DNA of 15,029 nt from Brotonthovivens sp045629925 (GCA_045629925.1 JAZQSD010000061.1:1-15029), one strand, 5' to 3'; numbered from the stretch's first letter, positions 5,952 through 13,384 are shown. The notes: generated by a model not told the origin, from the letters alone. Numbers and translations: made by a program.

Positions 5952-6401
5952 TTCATGTTTAACGTTAAAAACAAGGCATTTCTACGTACCCTATTTTCAG
6001 CACAGGCATGTTTATTGGCAGAGTTTTTATATCTACACATACCTGCTAACAACGATATTTCCGATTGGACATGTTTTTTTGAGGAATTTACGGATTCTTA
6101 CGCACCTCAGAAACTATGTAGGGCATGTGCGCATGATGATTATGAGTGTTTTTACGCACCTTTTAACTTCAAGGGAATTCGCCAAGTATGTTTATCAGTT
6201 GTATTTTGTAACCTTTACATGCCCGCAAATTATTTTAGGTATGTTTGTTAAAGCTATTTCGAGACATTTACATACCTTCGTTTTGTTTTGGGTATGTTTG
6301 TTAAAGCTATTTTAGGACATTTACATACCTATGTTTTATTTTTAGCATGTTAATTGATTGATTTTCAGGACATTTACATACCTTCAAATTTTTTAGTATG
6401 T
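5952..6401. repeat. helically phased array of 17 ACATRCC-like sites in about nine 53/63-bp units
   Basis: The 630-base gap between the amidase and pyrD holds no credible gene but a regular array. Each unit carries a heptamer RRYATGT and, with its start exactly 32 bases downstream, the inverted heptamer ACRYRCC. Left sites start at 5952, 6005, 6068, 6122, 6185, 6238, 6291, 6344 and 6395; right sites at 5984, 6037, 6100, 6154, 6217, 6270, 6323 and 6376. The ninth unit has only its left site. Right-to-next-left spacings are 21, 31, 22, 31, 21, 21, 21 and 19. Read in one orientation, nine sites match ACATRCC exactly, five differ by one base and three by two. Units 6 to 8 (pyrD side) are almost identical, including their interiors, and the units near the amidase are degenerate. 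Mismatches are not compensated between the paired heptamers, which argues for DNA protein-binding sites rather than RNA hairpins. Function unknown. Confidence 0.85.
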
Positions 6402-6416
6402 TTGTTCATGAATTTT

Positions 6417-6456
6417 AAGAAAAAACATGGAGGAATCAGCATTCACCGATTCCTCC
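6417..6456 (-). terminator. terminator of the pyr operon
   Basis: GGAGGAATC (6429-6437) and GATTCCTCC (6448-6456) form a perfect 9-bp stem with a 10-base loop. On the minus strand it is followed by ATGTTTTTTCTT, a good U-tract. It lies about 50 bases after the pyrD stop and separates the pyr operon from the repeat array. Confidence 0.9.
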
Positions 6457-6502
6457 GTTTATATTTGTTTATTTACTTTGCAAGTAATATACTTTACGAC
6501 AA

Positions 6503-7405
6503 CTATCTAACTGCACCGATCAATTCATTTACATCTTCGATACCGTATTTTCTCATGTAATCTTCGATACCCTGTGCAATTTCCATTGTTGCAAGTGGAT
6601 TTGTAAAATTCACTGTACCAACCATAACTGCAGATGCACCTGCAAGCATCAGTTCGATAGCGTCTTCCGCATTCTGGATACCGCCCATACCAATAATTGG
6701 AATGCTTACTGCGCCAGCTGTTTCGTATACCATACGAACTGCGATTGGATGAACCGCTGGACCAGACATACCACCTGTCTTATTGGCAATTGCAAAAGTA
6801 CGTTTGTGAACGTCAATCTTCATGCCTGTCAAAGTATTGATCAGGGAAACTGCATCTGCCCCACCTGCTTCTGCTGCTTTTGCCATAACTTTAATATCTG
6901 TTACGTTTGGAGAAAGCTTCATACATACTGGCTGAGCAGCGTATTTCTTCACTTCGCGAGTGATAGCTTCTACTGCTTTTGGATCCTGACCGAATGCGAT
7001 ACCGCCTTCTTTTACGTTAGGGCAGGAAATATTGATTTCTAACATATCTACTGGCTGATCAGCTAATTTCTGAACAACTTCAATATAGTCTTCTGTAGAT
7101 TTACCGCATACGTTTACCACGATCTTTGTATCAAACTGTTTTAAAAATGGAATGTCACGTTTGATAAACACATCGATACCCGGGTTCTGAAGTCCGATGG
7201 CATTTAACATACCGCCGTGAACTTCTGCGATACGTGGTGTTGGGTTTCCTGGCCATGGAATGTTCGCTACACCTTTTGTAACTACTGCGCCAAGTCTGTT
7301 CAAGTCAACAAACTCAGAAAATTCTTCACCGGAACCAAATGTGCCGGAAGCTGTCATAACAGGATTGTTAAAGGTTACTCCTGCAATCGTTACTTTTGTA
7401 TTCAT
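6503..7405 (-). CDS. pyrD: dihydroorotate dehydrogenase B (NAD+), catalytic subunit
   Basis: This 300-residue class 1B enzyme oxidises dihydroorotate to orotate in UMP synthesis, using FMN in a TIM barrel and passing electrons to PyrK. Visible features include the FMN region ASGTFGSGEEF (19-29), K44 in VVTKGV, substrate-binding LNAIGLQNPG (67-76), catalytic C128 in INISCPNVKEGG (124-135), and the C-terminal phosphate-binding GMGGIQNAEDAIE and AVMVGT segments. The base Cys, rather than Ser, marks class 1. The ATG overlaps the pyrK stop in TAATG, and AAGGAGG within the end of pyrK serves as ribosome binding site, so the two subunits are translationally coupled. This is the last gene of the operon. 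Confidence 0.96.
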   Translation of the reverse strand: MNTKVTIAGVTFNNPVMTASGTFGSGEEFSEFVDLNRLGAVVTKGVANIPWPGNPTPRIAEVHGGMLNAIGLQNPGIDVFIKRDIPFLKQFDTKIVVNVCGKSTEDYIEVVQKLADQPVDMLEINISCPNVKEGGIAFGQDPKAVEAITREVKKYAAQPVCMKLSPNVTDIKVMAKAAEAGGADAVSLINTLTGMKIDVHKRTFAIANKTGGMSGPAVHPIAVRMVYETAGAVSIPIIGMGGIQNAEDAIELMLAGASAVMVGTVNFTNPLATMEIAQGIEDYMRKYGIEDVNELIGAVR

Positions 7406-8175
7406 TACAGTTCTACCTCCTTCGCGTTAAATACAGGGCCTTCCTTGCAGATACGTTTGTTGTGAACATTGGTATGCTCATCTACTTCTTTAGACTTACA
7501 TACGCAAGCGAGACATGCGCCGATACCGCAAGCCATCTTCTCTTCCATAGAGATCCAGCATTCCATACCTGCTTCTTCAGCATATGCTGCAAGAGCACGA
7601 AGCATTGGTGTAGGACCGCATGTGTAGATTACGTCTGCTTCTAATGCATTGGCTTTGATGGCATCGATAACATTACCTTTTGTGCCAACACTTCCATCTT
7701 CTGTAGCCACATAAACATCGCCATATTTTTTGAATTCATCTAAAAGGAACAGATTATTGTCTCTGTATCCTAAGATAATCTGTTTTTCACAGTCTAACTG
7801 TTTTGCAAGCTCAAGCATTGGAGGTACACCGATACCACCGCCGATTAAAAATGCTTTTTTCTCACCAAGAGGAAAACCATTTCCAAGAGGTCCTACGATA
7901 TCAAGAACTTCACCAGCTCCGTACTTAGCAAATTCTGCTGTGCCTTTGCCTGCAATTCTATAAACGATATGCAGTGCCTGGTTGTCTTTGTCGATTTCAC
8001 AGATACTGATAGGTCTTGGAAGGATTCTTCCGCCATCCTTACAGTAAATAGAAATGAACTGACCAGCCTTTGCATACGCTGCTGCCTTGTCTGTTTTCAG
8101 CCACATGCTGTATATTTCAGGCGCGATCTCTTCCTGGCTGATGATCACTGCCTTTTCACGAAATTTTTCTGCCAT
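7405..8175 (-). CDS. pyrK: dihydroorotate dehydrogenase B electron transfer subunit (FAD, 2Fe-2S)
   Basis: This 256-residue protein is the partner of PyrD. It carries an FAD-binding RPISI segment (about residues 54-58), an NAD-binding GGGIGVPP motif (about 112-119), and a C-terminal 2Fe-2S cluster site, EEKMACGIGACLACVC with a last Cys in KRICKEGP. It moves electrons from the PyrD FMN to NAD+. I chose the ATG at 8175, which has TAGGAG five bases upstream; a 36-codon in-frame extension to a GTG at 8283 runs through a terminator-like hairpin and has no ribosome binding site. One base overlaps pyrD. The 163-base gap to pyrF, holding a hairpin with a T run, suggests differential expression within the operon. 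Confidence 0.95.
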   Translation of the reverse strand: MAEKFREKAVIISQEEIAPEIYSMWLKTDKAAAYAKAGQFISIYCKDGGRILPRPISICEIDKDNQALHIVYRIAGKGTAEFAKYGAGEVLDIVGPLGNGFPLGEKKAFLIGGGIGVPPMLELAKQLDCEKQIILGYRDNNLFLLDEFKKYGDVYVATEDGSVGTKGNVIDAIKANALEADVIYTCGPTPMLRALAAYAEEAGMECWISMEEKMACGIGACLACVCKSKEVDEHTNVHNKRICKEGPVFNAKEVEL

Positions 8176-8210
8176 AAAATCTCCTAAAAATATATAAACT
8201 ACACCTATAC

Positions 8211-8272
8211 AAAAAATCAAATTGGCTCTTTCAAACCTGGGAACGGTTTGTAAGAGGCAATTGTGATTTTTT
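8211..8272. terminator. long terminator-like hairpin between pyrF and pyrK
   Basis: Bases 8211-8237 and 8245-8272 pair over about 27 positions with few mismatches (core CAAACC/GGTTTG, CTCTT/AAGAG, ATTG/CAAT) around a 7-base loop. The outer part is an A/T run, so on the minus strand the stem ends in TTTTTT and on the plus strand likewise. It looks like a bidirectional intrinsic terminator placed inside an otherwise standard operon. A weak -35/-10 pair follows on the minus strand (TTGATT 8215-8220, TATATA 8191-8196), but its start site would fall at the pyrK ribosome binding site, so I do not trust it. Confidence 0.65.
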
Positions 8273-8338
8273 GCAAACGACACTTTTCTTTATTTTCAAG
8301 TTGTCCCTTTAGTTTCTGTGCGAAATACTTCCTCCAGA

Positions 8339-9268
8339 CTATTTAGCAGCTTTTAAAGCGCCATCAATGTCTGCAATCATGTCAAGAACTGCCTGACGGG
8401 ATGCATCTGCGTAATTTGCCGCACCGAACTGTGCGTACTGTTCCTGTTTGTATGCTGCGATGATACCGCGGGAGGAGTTTACGATCGCACCAAGGCCGTC
8501 TTCGTTGAAGTAGTGAACTAAGTCTGCGCCTTTACCACCCTGTGCACCGTATCCTGGAACTAAGATAAATGCTTTTGGCATTACTTTACGAAGTACTTTA
8601 CCGATCTCTGGGTATGTTGCGCCTACTACTGCGCCAACATAGCTGTAAGAATCACCCATGTGTTCTGCGCCCCATGCAGCAACTTTTTCAGCTACATGTT
8701 CGTATAATGGTTTGCCATCAATGAGACGATCCTGGAATTCACCGGATGATGGATTGGATGTCTTAACAAGGATGAACATACCTTTTTTCTCTTCTTTACA
8801 TACGTCTAAGAATGGGTTGATACCATCGGAACCAAGATATGGGTTTACTGTAATAAAATCTTCATTAAATGCTGTGTATGTATTGCTTCCAACCTGAACT
8901 TTACCGATATGTCCTGTCGCATAAGCAGCAGATGTGGAGCCGATGTCACCACGTTTGATATCGCCGATTACTACAAGATCTTTTTCCTGACAGTATTCTA
9001 CTGTTTTCTGGAATGCGATCATACCTTCGATACCGAACTGTTCATACATAGCAATCTGTGGTTTTACTGCTGGGATCAGGTCATATGTTGCATCGATAAT
9101 GCCTTTGTTGTACTGCCAGATAGCTTCTGCAGCACCTTTTAATGTTTCGCCGTATTCCGCGAAAGCTGCTGCTTTGATGTGTTCTGGCACATAGCCAAGC
9201 ATCGGGTCCAATCCTACAACGATTGGTGCATTTGTTTTTTTGATTTTGTCACAAAGTTTGTTGATCAT
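8339..9268 (-). CDS. pyrF: orotidine 5'-phosphate decarboxylase
   Basis: This 309-residue enzyme converts OMP to UMP, the last step of UMP synthesis. Residues that identify the family are visible: D21 in VVGLDP, and D103-x-K105-x2-D108 in GDIKRGDIG, the catalytic D-x-K-x2-D triad. The C-terminal phosphate region reads FILVPGYGAQGG and VNSSRGI. At about 300 residues it belongs to the longer subgroup (type 2) found in many actinobacteria, some Clostridia and some other bacteria, rather than to the shorter B. subtilis type. GGGGGAG precedes the ATG. It is 70 bases after pyrC; that gap contains a possible internal promoter (TTGTAA-16-TAAAAT, 9292-9319) on the same strand. It is followed by the hairpin at 8211-8272 before pyrK. 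Confidence 0.95.
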   Translation of the reverse strand: MINKLCDKIKKTNAPIVVGLDPMLGYVPEHIKAAAFAEYGETLKGAAEAIWQYNKGIIDATYDLIPAVKPQIAMYEQFGIEGMIAFQKTVEYCQEKDLVVIGDIKRGDIGSTSAAYATGHIGKVQVGSNTYTAFNEDFITVNPYLGSDGINPFLDVCKEEKKGMFILVKTSNPSSGEFQDRLIDGKPLYEHVAEKVAAWGAEHMGDSYSYVGAVVGATYPEIGKVLRKVMPKAFILVPGYGAQGGKGADLVHYFNEDGLGAIVNSSRGIIAAYKQEQYAQFGAANYADASRQAVLDMIADIDGALKAAK

Positions 9269-9291
9269 CTTGGTCTCCCCCTGAACGTATT

Positions 9292-9319
9292 ATTTTATAT
9301 AAATTCCTAGTATTTACAA
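9292..9319 (-). promoter_or_regulatory. possible internal promoter before pyrF
   Basis: On the minus strand TTGTAA (9314-9319), 16 bases and TAAAAT (9292-9297) precede the pyrF ribosome binding site. This may add expression of pyrF within the operon. A small 7-bp inverted repeat (9329-9347) overlapping the pyrC stop lies just upstream of it. Weak, from box similarity only. Confidence 0.35.
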
Positions 9320-9338
9320 AATTGCATAGGTGAATGTC

Positions 9339-10616
9339 TTATTCACCGATATAAACCATCTCGCCACCAATAATGGTTGCAAGAACTTTTCCATATACTT
9401 TTCTGCCGTGGAATGGAGTGTTTTTACCCTTGGATAAAAATGTATTTACATCAATCTCGTATTCGTCTGCTGTGTTGACAATCACAAGATCAGCCACTTT
9501 TCCTTCTGCCAGATAGCCCCTGTCAATACCGAGGACTCTCGCAGGATTTAAACTGAGCTTAGCCGCCATATCAGCCATAGTGATAAGTCCTGAGCGAACA
9601 AGTTCTGTATAGCTTAGTGAAAGAGCTGTCTCAAGTCCTACAATGCCAAATGGAGCTTTTTCAATAGACTGCGCTTTCTCTTCTGCAGAGTGTGGTGCAT
9701 GGTCAGTGGCGATCACATCCATAATACCAAGACGAAGGCCTTCTTTTAATGCTTCCAGATCTTCTCTTGTTCGAAGCGGTGGATTCATCTTGTAGTTGGC
9801 ATCATCTCCAGGAATTGCTTCTGAGCAAATGGTAAAATGATGTGGACACACTTCCGCAGACACTGGCAAGCCAGCTTCTTTTGCAAGTCTTACCATTTCT
9901 ACGCTGTCCTTTGTAGAGCAATGGCAAAGATGCAGTTTCGCTCCAGTCTCTTTTGCCAAAAGGATGTCTCTTGCAACGATTACATCCTCAACAGCGTTTG
10001 TGATTCCTTTAAATCCAAGGCTCTGAGACTTGGCATCCGCGTTGAGCACACCGCCGTTTACCATATTGATATCTTCACAGTGAGCAAGCACAACCATGTC
10101 ATTGTCTGCTGCCAGCTGCATAGCTTCTTTGTATAGCTGGGCATTCATTACAGACTTGCCGTCCTCGCTGATAGCGATACAGCCTGCCTCTTTCATGCCA
10201 AGGATGTCAGACATTGTCTCTCCAGCCATTCCCACTGTTACAGAACCAACCTGATATACATTTACCTTGCTGGCTTTTTTCGCCTCCTCTGTAACGTAAC
10301 GGATCACTTCCGGGCTGTCCGCAACAGGTTTTGTATTAGGCATAGCAACGATAGTTGTGAAACCGCCTGCTGCTGCCGCCGCAGTACCTGTAGCAATGTC
10401 TTCTTTGTATGTGAGTCCTGGGTCGCGAAGATGCACATGCAGATCGATAAAACCTGGCAGGATATAACTTCCCTCAGCATCGATCACCTGATCAGCTTCA
10501 AGTTCAAGGCCTTCACCCATCTTAACAATCTTCTCGCCCTCAACAAAAATGTCTTGTTTTTTCTCTGTTTTTGATATTGTGTCAACCACAATACCGTTCT
10601 TAATCAAAAGTGTCAT
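9339..10616 (-). CDS. pyrC: dihydroorotase
   Basis: This 425-residue amidohydrolase cyclises carbamoyl aspartate to dihydroorotate. Metal and substrate motifs are in their usual order: HVHLRDPG (about 59-66, the HxH metal pair), AMPNTKP, AHCED with a metal-binding His, a following HHF segment, and DHAPHSAEEK with the catalytic Asp. The length and the HxHLRDPG motif fit the type I dihydroorotases of Gram-positive bacteria. It is the first gene of pyrC-pyrF-pyrK-pyrD; pyrB, pyrI, pyrE and pyrR are not in the window. GGGGAGGAAG lies upstream of the ATG, and a promoter with an extended -10 box is at 10660-10689, giving a short leader. Confidence 0.96.
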   Translation of the reverse strand: MTLLIKNGIVVDTISKTEKKQDIFVEGEKIVKMGEGLELEADQVIDAEGSYILPGFIDLHVHLRDPGLTYKEDIATGTAAAAAGGFTTIVAMPNTKPVADSPEVIRYVTEEAKKASKVNVYQVGSVTVGMAGETMSDILGMKEAGCIAISEDGKSVMNAQLYKEAMQLAADNDMVVLAHCEDINMVNGGVLNADAKSQSLGFKGITNAVEDVIVARDILLAKETGAKLHLCHCSTKDSVEMVRLAKEAGLPVSAEVCPHHFTICSEAIPGDDANYKMNPPLRTREDLEALKEGLRLGIMDVIATDHAPHSAEEKAQSIEKAPFGIVGLETALSLSYTELVRSGLITMADMAAKLSLNPARVLGIDRGYLAEGKVADLVIVNTADEYEIDVNTFLSKGKNTPFHGRKVYGKVLATIIGGEMVYIGE

Positions 10617-10653
10617 ACCTGACTTCCTCCCCTTTGATTGATTACTCTTTAAC

Positions 10654-10689
10654 CGATTTATTTTATCACAAATCGAATGTCCACTGCAA
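10654..10689 (-). promoter_or_regulatory. pyr operon promoter with a dyad over the -10 box
   Basis: On the minus strand TTGCAG (10684-10689), 18 bases and TAAAAT (10660-10665) preceded by TGA form an extended -10 promoter. CGATTT (10654-10659) and AAATCG (10670-10675) are inverted repeats with a 10-base centre that frames the -10 box and could be a repressor site. The leader is only about 37 bases, too short for a PyrR-type attenuator. Confidence 0.6.
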
Positions 10690-10732
10690 TGTAAGCAGAT
10701 GGTTTTCTATAGATTTCTGCTTATTTTCTTTA

Positions 10733-12028
10733 TTACTTTCCTCGAAGAATCTCTGTGGACATACCGCATGGCACATATGCCTCAATATAGATTCCATCCT
10801 GCTGATACTCTTCCACAAGAAGTTCCCCGTATTTTCGAATCTGCTGAATCTTTCCTGCATCTGCGTAAGGCACCAGCTGTTCAATGCGAACCTTGTCCTC
10901 CCGGAGCACTTTTTCCAAAAGTTCCTGGAATTTATCCAGCCCCTCTCCTGTTTTTGCTGAGATATACATGGTTTCATCAGCACGGAAATCTCGATATCCC
11001 TCAAAATTCTCAATCTGGTCGCACTTGTTGAAAAGGGTGATAATCTTCTTATCCCCCATCTGTCGACGCACATCTTCAGAACTCTTTTCACTGGCAATAC
11101 AGCCAAGATCGTTTAAGGTCTCATACACGATGTGCATCTGCTTATCCCACTGAGGATTGGATGCGTCTACCATGTGTATAATGAAATCTGCATATTTTGC
11201 TTCTTCTAGTGTACTCTTAAAAGCATCGATCAAGTGATGAGGCAGCTTGCGGATAAATCCAACCGTATCTGTAAGCAAGATCTGCTGCTTGTCAGGAAGT
11301 TCCAACATTCTTGTTGTTGGATCCAAAGTTGCAAAAAGCTGATCTTCTTCATAGACACCAGCCTGGGTCAAAGTATTTAAAAGAGTGGATTTGCCCGCGT
11401 TGGTGTAGCCTACGATGGCTGCCACTTTTGTAGGATTTTTCATGCGCTGGCTGCGTGTTACCTCTCGGTGCATAATCACATCATCCAGTTCTCTTTTTAA
11501 CTGAGCCGCTCTGTGATTGATCAATCGTCTGTCAATCTCTAACTTCTTTTCACCAGGGCCTCTGGTACCGATACCACCGCCAAGACGGGATAAGGATTTG
11601 CCAAGACCAACCAGTCTGCTCATGCGGTATTTCAGCTGAGCAAGCTCTACCTGGATCTTACCTTCACTTGTTCTTGCTCGTGCAGCAAAAATGTCAAGGA
11701 TAATCAAAGTTCTGTCCATAACTTTTGTTTCAATAACTTCTTCCATATTGCGAAGCTGGGCTGGTGTAAGCTCATCATCGCAGATGATACCAGTGGCTTC
11801 AAGCTCCCAGATCATATCTTTGATCTCCTGAAGCTTTCCGCTTCCCACATAAGTTCCCGGATGGATCTTGTCCAGATTCTGAACCACGCATCCCACAACT
11901 TCTGCACCGGCAGTCTTAGCAAGTTCTGCCAGCTCTATCATTGAATCAGCAGTGTCATCGCCCTCTCTGGTGCATACACCAACAAGGATGACACGCTCTT
12001 TGGTTTCTTCAATCTCGTAAGTTGCCAA
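10733..12028 (-). CDS. hflX: GTPase HflX
   Basis: This 431-residue ribosome-associated GTPase would bind the 50S subunit and help to split stalled or hibernating ribosomes. The N-terminal HflX domain (VILVGVCTRE, GTYVGSGKLQEI) is followed by the glycine-rich linker GGGIGTRGPGEKKLEIDRR (about 150-168). The G domain follows, with P-loop GYTNAGKST (207-215), DTVGF (254-258), NKCD (334-337) and ISAKTGEG. I prefer the TTG at 12026-12028 as start: AGGAG lies exactly seven bases upstream and it gives the usual family N-terminus (ATYEIEETKERV). A TTG at 12052 is also open but has no ribosome binding site and lies in a palindrome. It follows the TPR lipoprotein gene by about 70 bases on the same strand and probably shares its promoter. 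No good terminator separates it from the pyr operon. Confidence 0.94.
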   Translation of the reverse strand: MATYEIEETKERVILVGVCTREGDDTADSMIELAELAKTAGAEVVGCVVQNLDKIHPGTYVGSGKLQEIKDMIWELEATGIICDDELTPAQLRNMEEVIETKVMDRTLIILDIFAARARTSEGKIQVELAQLKYRMSRLVGLGKSLSRLGGGIGTRGPGEKKLEIDRRLINHRAAQLKRELDDVIMHREVTRSQRMKNPTKVAAIVGYTNAGKSTLLNTLTQAGVYEEDQLFATLDPTTRMLELPDKQQILLTDTVGFIRKLPHHLIDAFKSTLEEAKYADFIIHMVDASNPQWDKQMHIVYETLNDLGCIASEKSSEDVRRQMGDKKIITLFNKCDQIENFEGYRDFRADETMYISAKTGEGLDKFQELLEKVLREDKVRIEQLVPYADAGKIQQIRKYGELLVEEYQQDGIYIEAYVPCGMSTEILRGK

Positions 12029-12045
12029 ATTTATTCTCCTATCTT

Positions 12046-12059
12046 TAGACAATTGTCTA
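12046..12059. promoter_or_regulatory. 14-bp perfect palindrome before hflX
   Basis: TAGACAATTGTCTA is fully self-complementary and lies between the TPR-lipoprotein stop and the hflX ribosome binding site. It could be a protein-binding site or an RNA stem limiting hflX translation. Perfect 14-mers arise by chance only rarely in a 70-base gap, but no promoter boxes are clear here. Confidence 0.4.
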
Positions 12060-12097
12060 TTTTCTGTTATCTGCCTCCAGTGAAACCATACAGCATT

Positions 12098-13210
12098 TTA
12101 CTGCTGGTCTGTTCCGTCATCAGATGTTCCCTCGGCTGTTGTGTCCTCTGTCTGCTGATTATTTTCAGCTGCTTCTGCCTCAGCCTCCGCTCTCTCAGAA
12201 GGTGTCAGGCTTGTACCTGTTCTTGTCAGCAAGAACTCATACTCTCTGGCCGCTTCCACATCTCCTGGGTAAAGACTGATATATTCTTCCATCACTTCTA
12301 ACGCTTTAGCAAACTGACCTGCATACTCATATGCATAGATCAGATTCAGCTGAAGTTCCTGATTCGTTCCCTTTTCCTCACTTGCGTATGCCTGCTCCAG
12401 AATTCTTGCTGCTTCAGCGTATGCACCTGCATTAATAGCAAGAATGCCCGCCTGGTGAAGAGCGTTCACATCATCTGGATATTTTGCGGTGTAAGTTTCA
12501 AGCAAACCTCTTGCTGCCTCAGCGTCTCCCTGTGCCTGATACAGATGTGCCTGATACAGCATCGCTTCATCACAGCCTTTTTCCACTGCTGTTGAAAGAA
12601 GGGATGCGGCTTTGTCATAATTCTCAAGCATCAGATATACATATCCCTGATCGCAATATTCCTGTGCAGTATTGCACTCAAGACTCAGCGCTCTTGAGAG
12701 AAATTCCTCCGCATATTCTGTGCGTCCAAGAGCGTTCAGATTGTCATAAATAGCGATGTATAATTTGTAATTCTTATCATCAAGAGAAACTGCTTCACTG
12801 TAATCATTGATGCCTTTGTCAAAAAATTCCTCTTTCTTGATCTCATCAACTTCTGCCTCTGCACACTGCAAATAAGCGCTTCCTCTTAAGAAATATGCTT
12901 CCCCGTTCTTTTTGTCATATTCGATCAGAGCATTGTAAGTATCAATGGCCGCCAGAACATCCCCAGCCTTGAACTGGGATAATGCTTTGTAGTAGCAGAT
13001 GTCTACTTCATGTCTTCCGATTCTGCCCAGAGATTCTTCCAGTGCCAGCTGGAAACTCTCTGCAGCCTTGCTGTAGTCTCCTGCCTGCAATTGTGTGATC
13101 CCCTGCTGTCTGTAAGCTTCCTGCGCTTCTCTGTCCACCGGTCCACAGCCTGTGAACACAGATATTGTCAAAGTTGCAGCCAATAAAAATGCAATGATTT
13201 TTCTCTTCAT
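12098..13210 (-). CDS. TPR-repeat lipoprotein
   Basis: This 370-residue protein begins with a lipoprotein signal (hydrophobic core then VFTGC, C22 lipidated). It is followed by about 300 residues of helical repeats with the TPR pattern (for example QGITQLQAGDYSKAAESFQLAL, DQGYVYLMLENYDKAASLLSTAV, HQAGILAINAGAYAEAARILEQAY and the YAYEYAGQFAKALEVMEEYI region). An acidic, Ala/Glu-rich tail (SERAEAEAEAAENNQQTED...) is probably disordered. It would be tethered to the outer face of the membrane and act as a protein-protein scaffold; its partner is unknown. GGAGG stands seven bases before the ATG. It is the first gene of an operon with hflX and is transcribed from a divergent promoter pair shared with the adenosylhomocysteinase gene. 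Many Lachnospiraceae carry such single TPR lipoproteins of unknown role. Confidence 0.85.
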   Translation of the reverse strand: MKRKIIAFLLAATLTISVFTGCGPVDREAQEAYRQQGITQLQAGDYSKAAESFQLALEESLGRIGRHEVDICYYKALSQFKAGDVLAAIDTYNALIEYDKKNGEAYFLRGSAYLQCAEAEVDEIKKEEFFDKGINDYSEAVSLDDKNYKLYIAIYDNLNALGRTEYAEEFLSRALSLECNTAQEYCDQGYVYLMLENYDKAASLLSTAVEKGCDEAMLYQAHLYQAQGDAEAARGLLETYTAKYPDDVNALHQAGILAINAGAYAEAARILEQAYASEEKGTNQELQLNLIYAYEYAGQFAKALEVMEEYISLYPGDVEAAREYEFLLTRTGTSLTPSERAEAEAEAAENNQQTEDTTAEGTSDDGTDQQ

Positions 13211-13292
13211 TCTATAACCTCCAAAGCTGGTTTTTTATGGCTGTTTTGCCCTCAAAAACCACCCTCTAATATACTTACGCATTCTCCTCAAT

Positions 13293-13321
13293 ATCATATC
13301 ACGTTCATTTTTTTTATTCAA
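13293..13321 (-). promoter_or_regulatory. promoter of the TPR lipoprotein-hflX operon
   Basis: On the minus strand TTGAAT (13316-13321) and TATGAT (13293-13298) are separated by 17 bases. The predicted transcript has a leader of about 75 bases. The -35 boxes of this and the divergent promoter are 34 bases apart. Confidence 0.65.
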
Positions 13322-13355
13322 TGCTCCATTAGTGGCAAAAAGGGAAAAACCTGAC

Positions 13356-13384
13356 TTGCACAGACATTTCTTTTCCTATATAAT
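13356..13384 (+). promoter_or_regulatory. promoter of the adenosylhomocysteinase gene
   Basis: TTGCAC (13356-13361) is followed by 17 bases and a consensus TATAAT (13379-13384). The leader is about 70 bases with no SAH or SAM riboswitch fold visible; only AGGAGG just before the ATG stands out. Confidence 0.8.

Noticed and set aside
5919..6315. Two overlapping plus-strand ORFs (about 110 and 123 codons) inside the repeat array
   Set aside because: They are in different frames of a tandem-repeat region, have TTG or poor starts without ribosome binding sites, and encode Cys/Phe/Tyr-rich low-quality protein. Unit lengths (53, 63) are not multiples of three, so the repeats are not coding repeats.
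5952..6401. CRISPR array
   Set aside because: There is no constant 24-37 base repeat; the conserved parts are two 7-mers in opposite orientation, the interiors are partly shared rather than unique, and no cas genes are nearby.
5952..6401. Series of structured RNA hairpins
   Set aside because: Paired heptamers do not show compensatory changes (for example GACATGT with ACGCACC), so base pairing within units is not what is preserved.
8176..8283. 36-codon N-terminal extension of pyrK
   Set aside because: It starts at a GTG with no ribosome binding site and passes through a terminator-like hairpin, whereas the ATG at 8175 has TAGGAG in place and matches family N-termini.
10617..10660. PyrR-dependent attenuator before pyrC
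   Set aside because: The leader is too short for antiterminator and terminator hairpins, and no PyrR-binding loop is visible.
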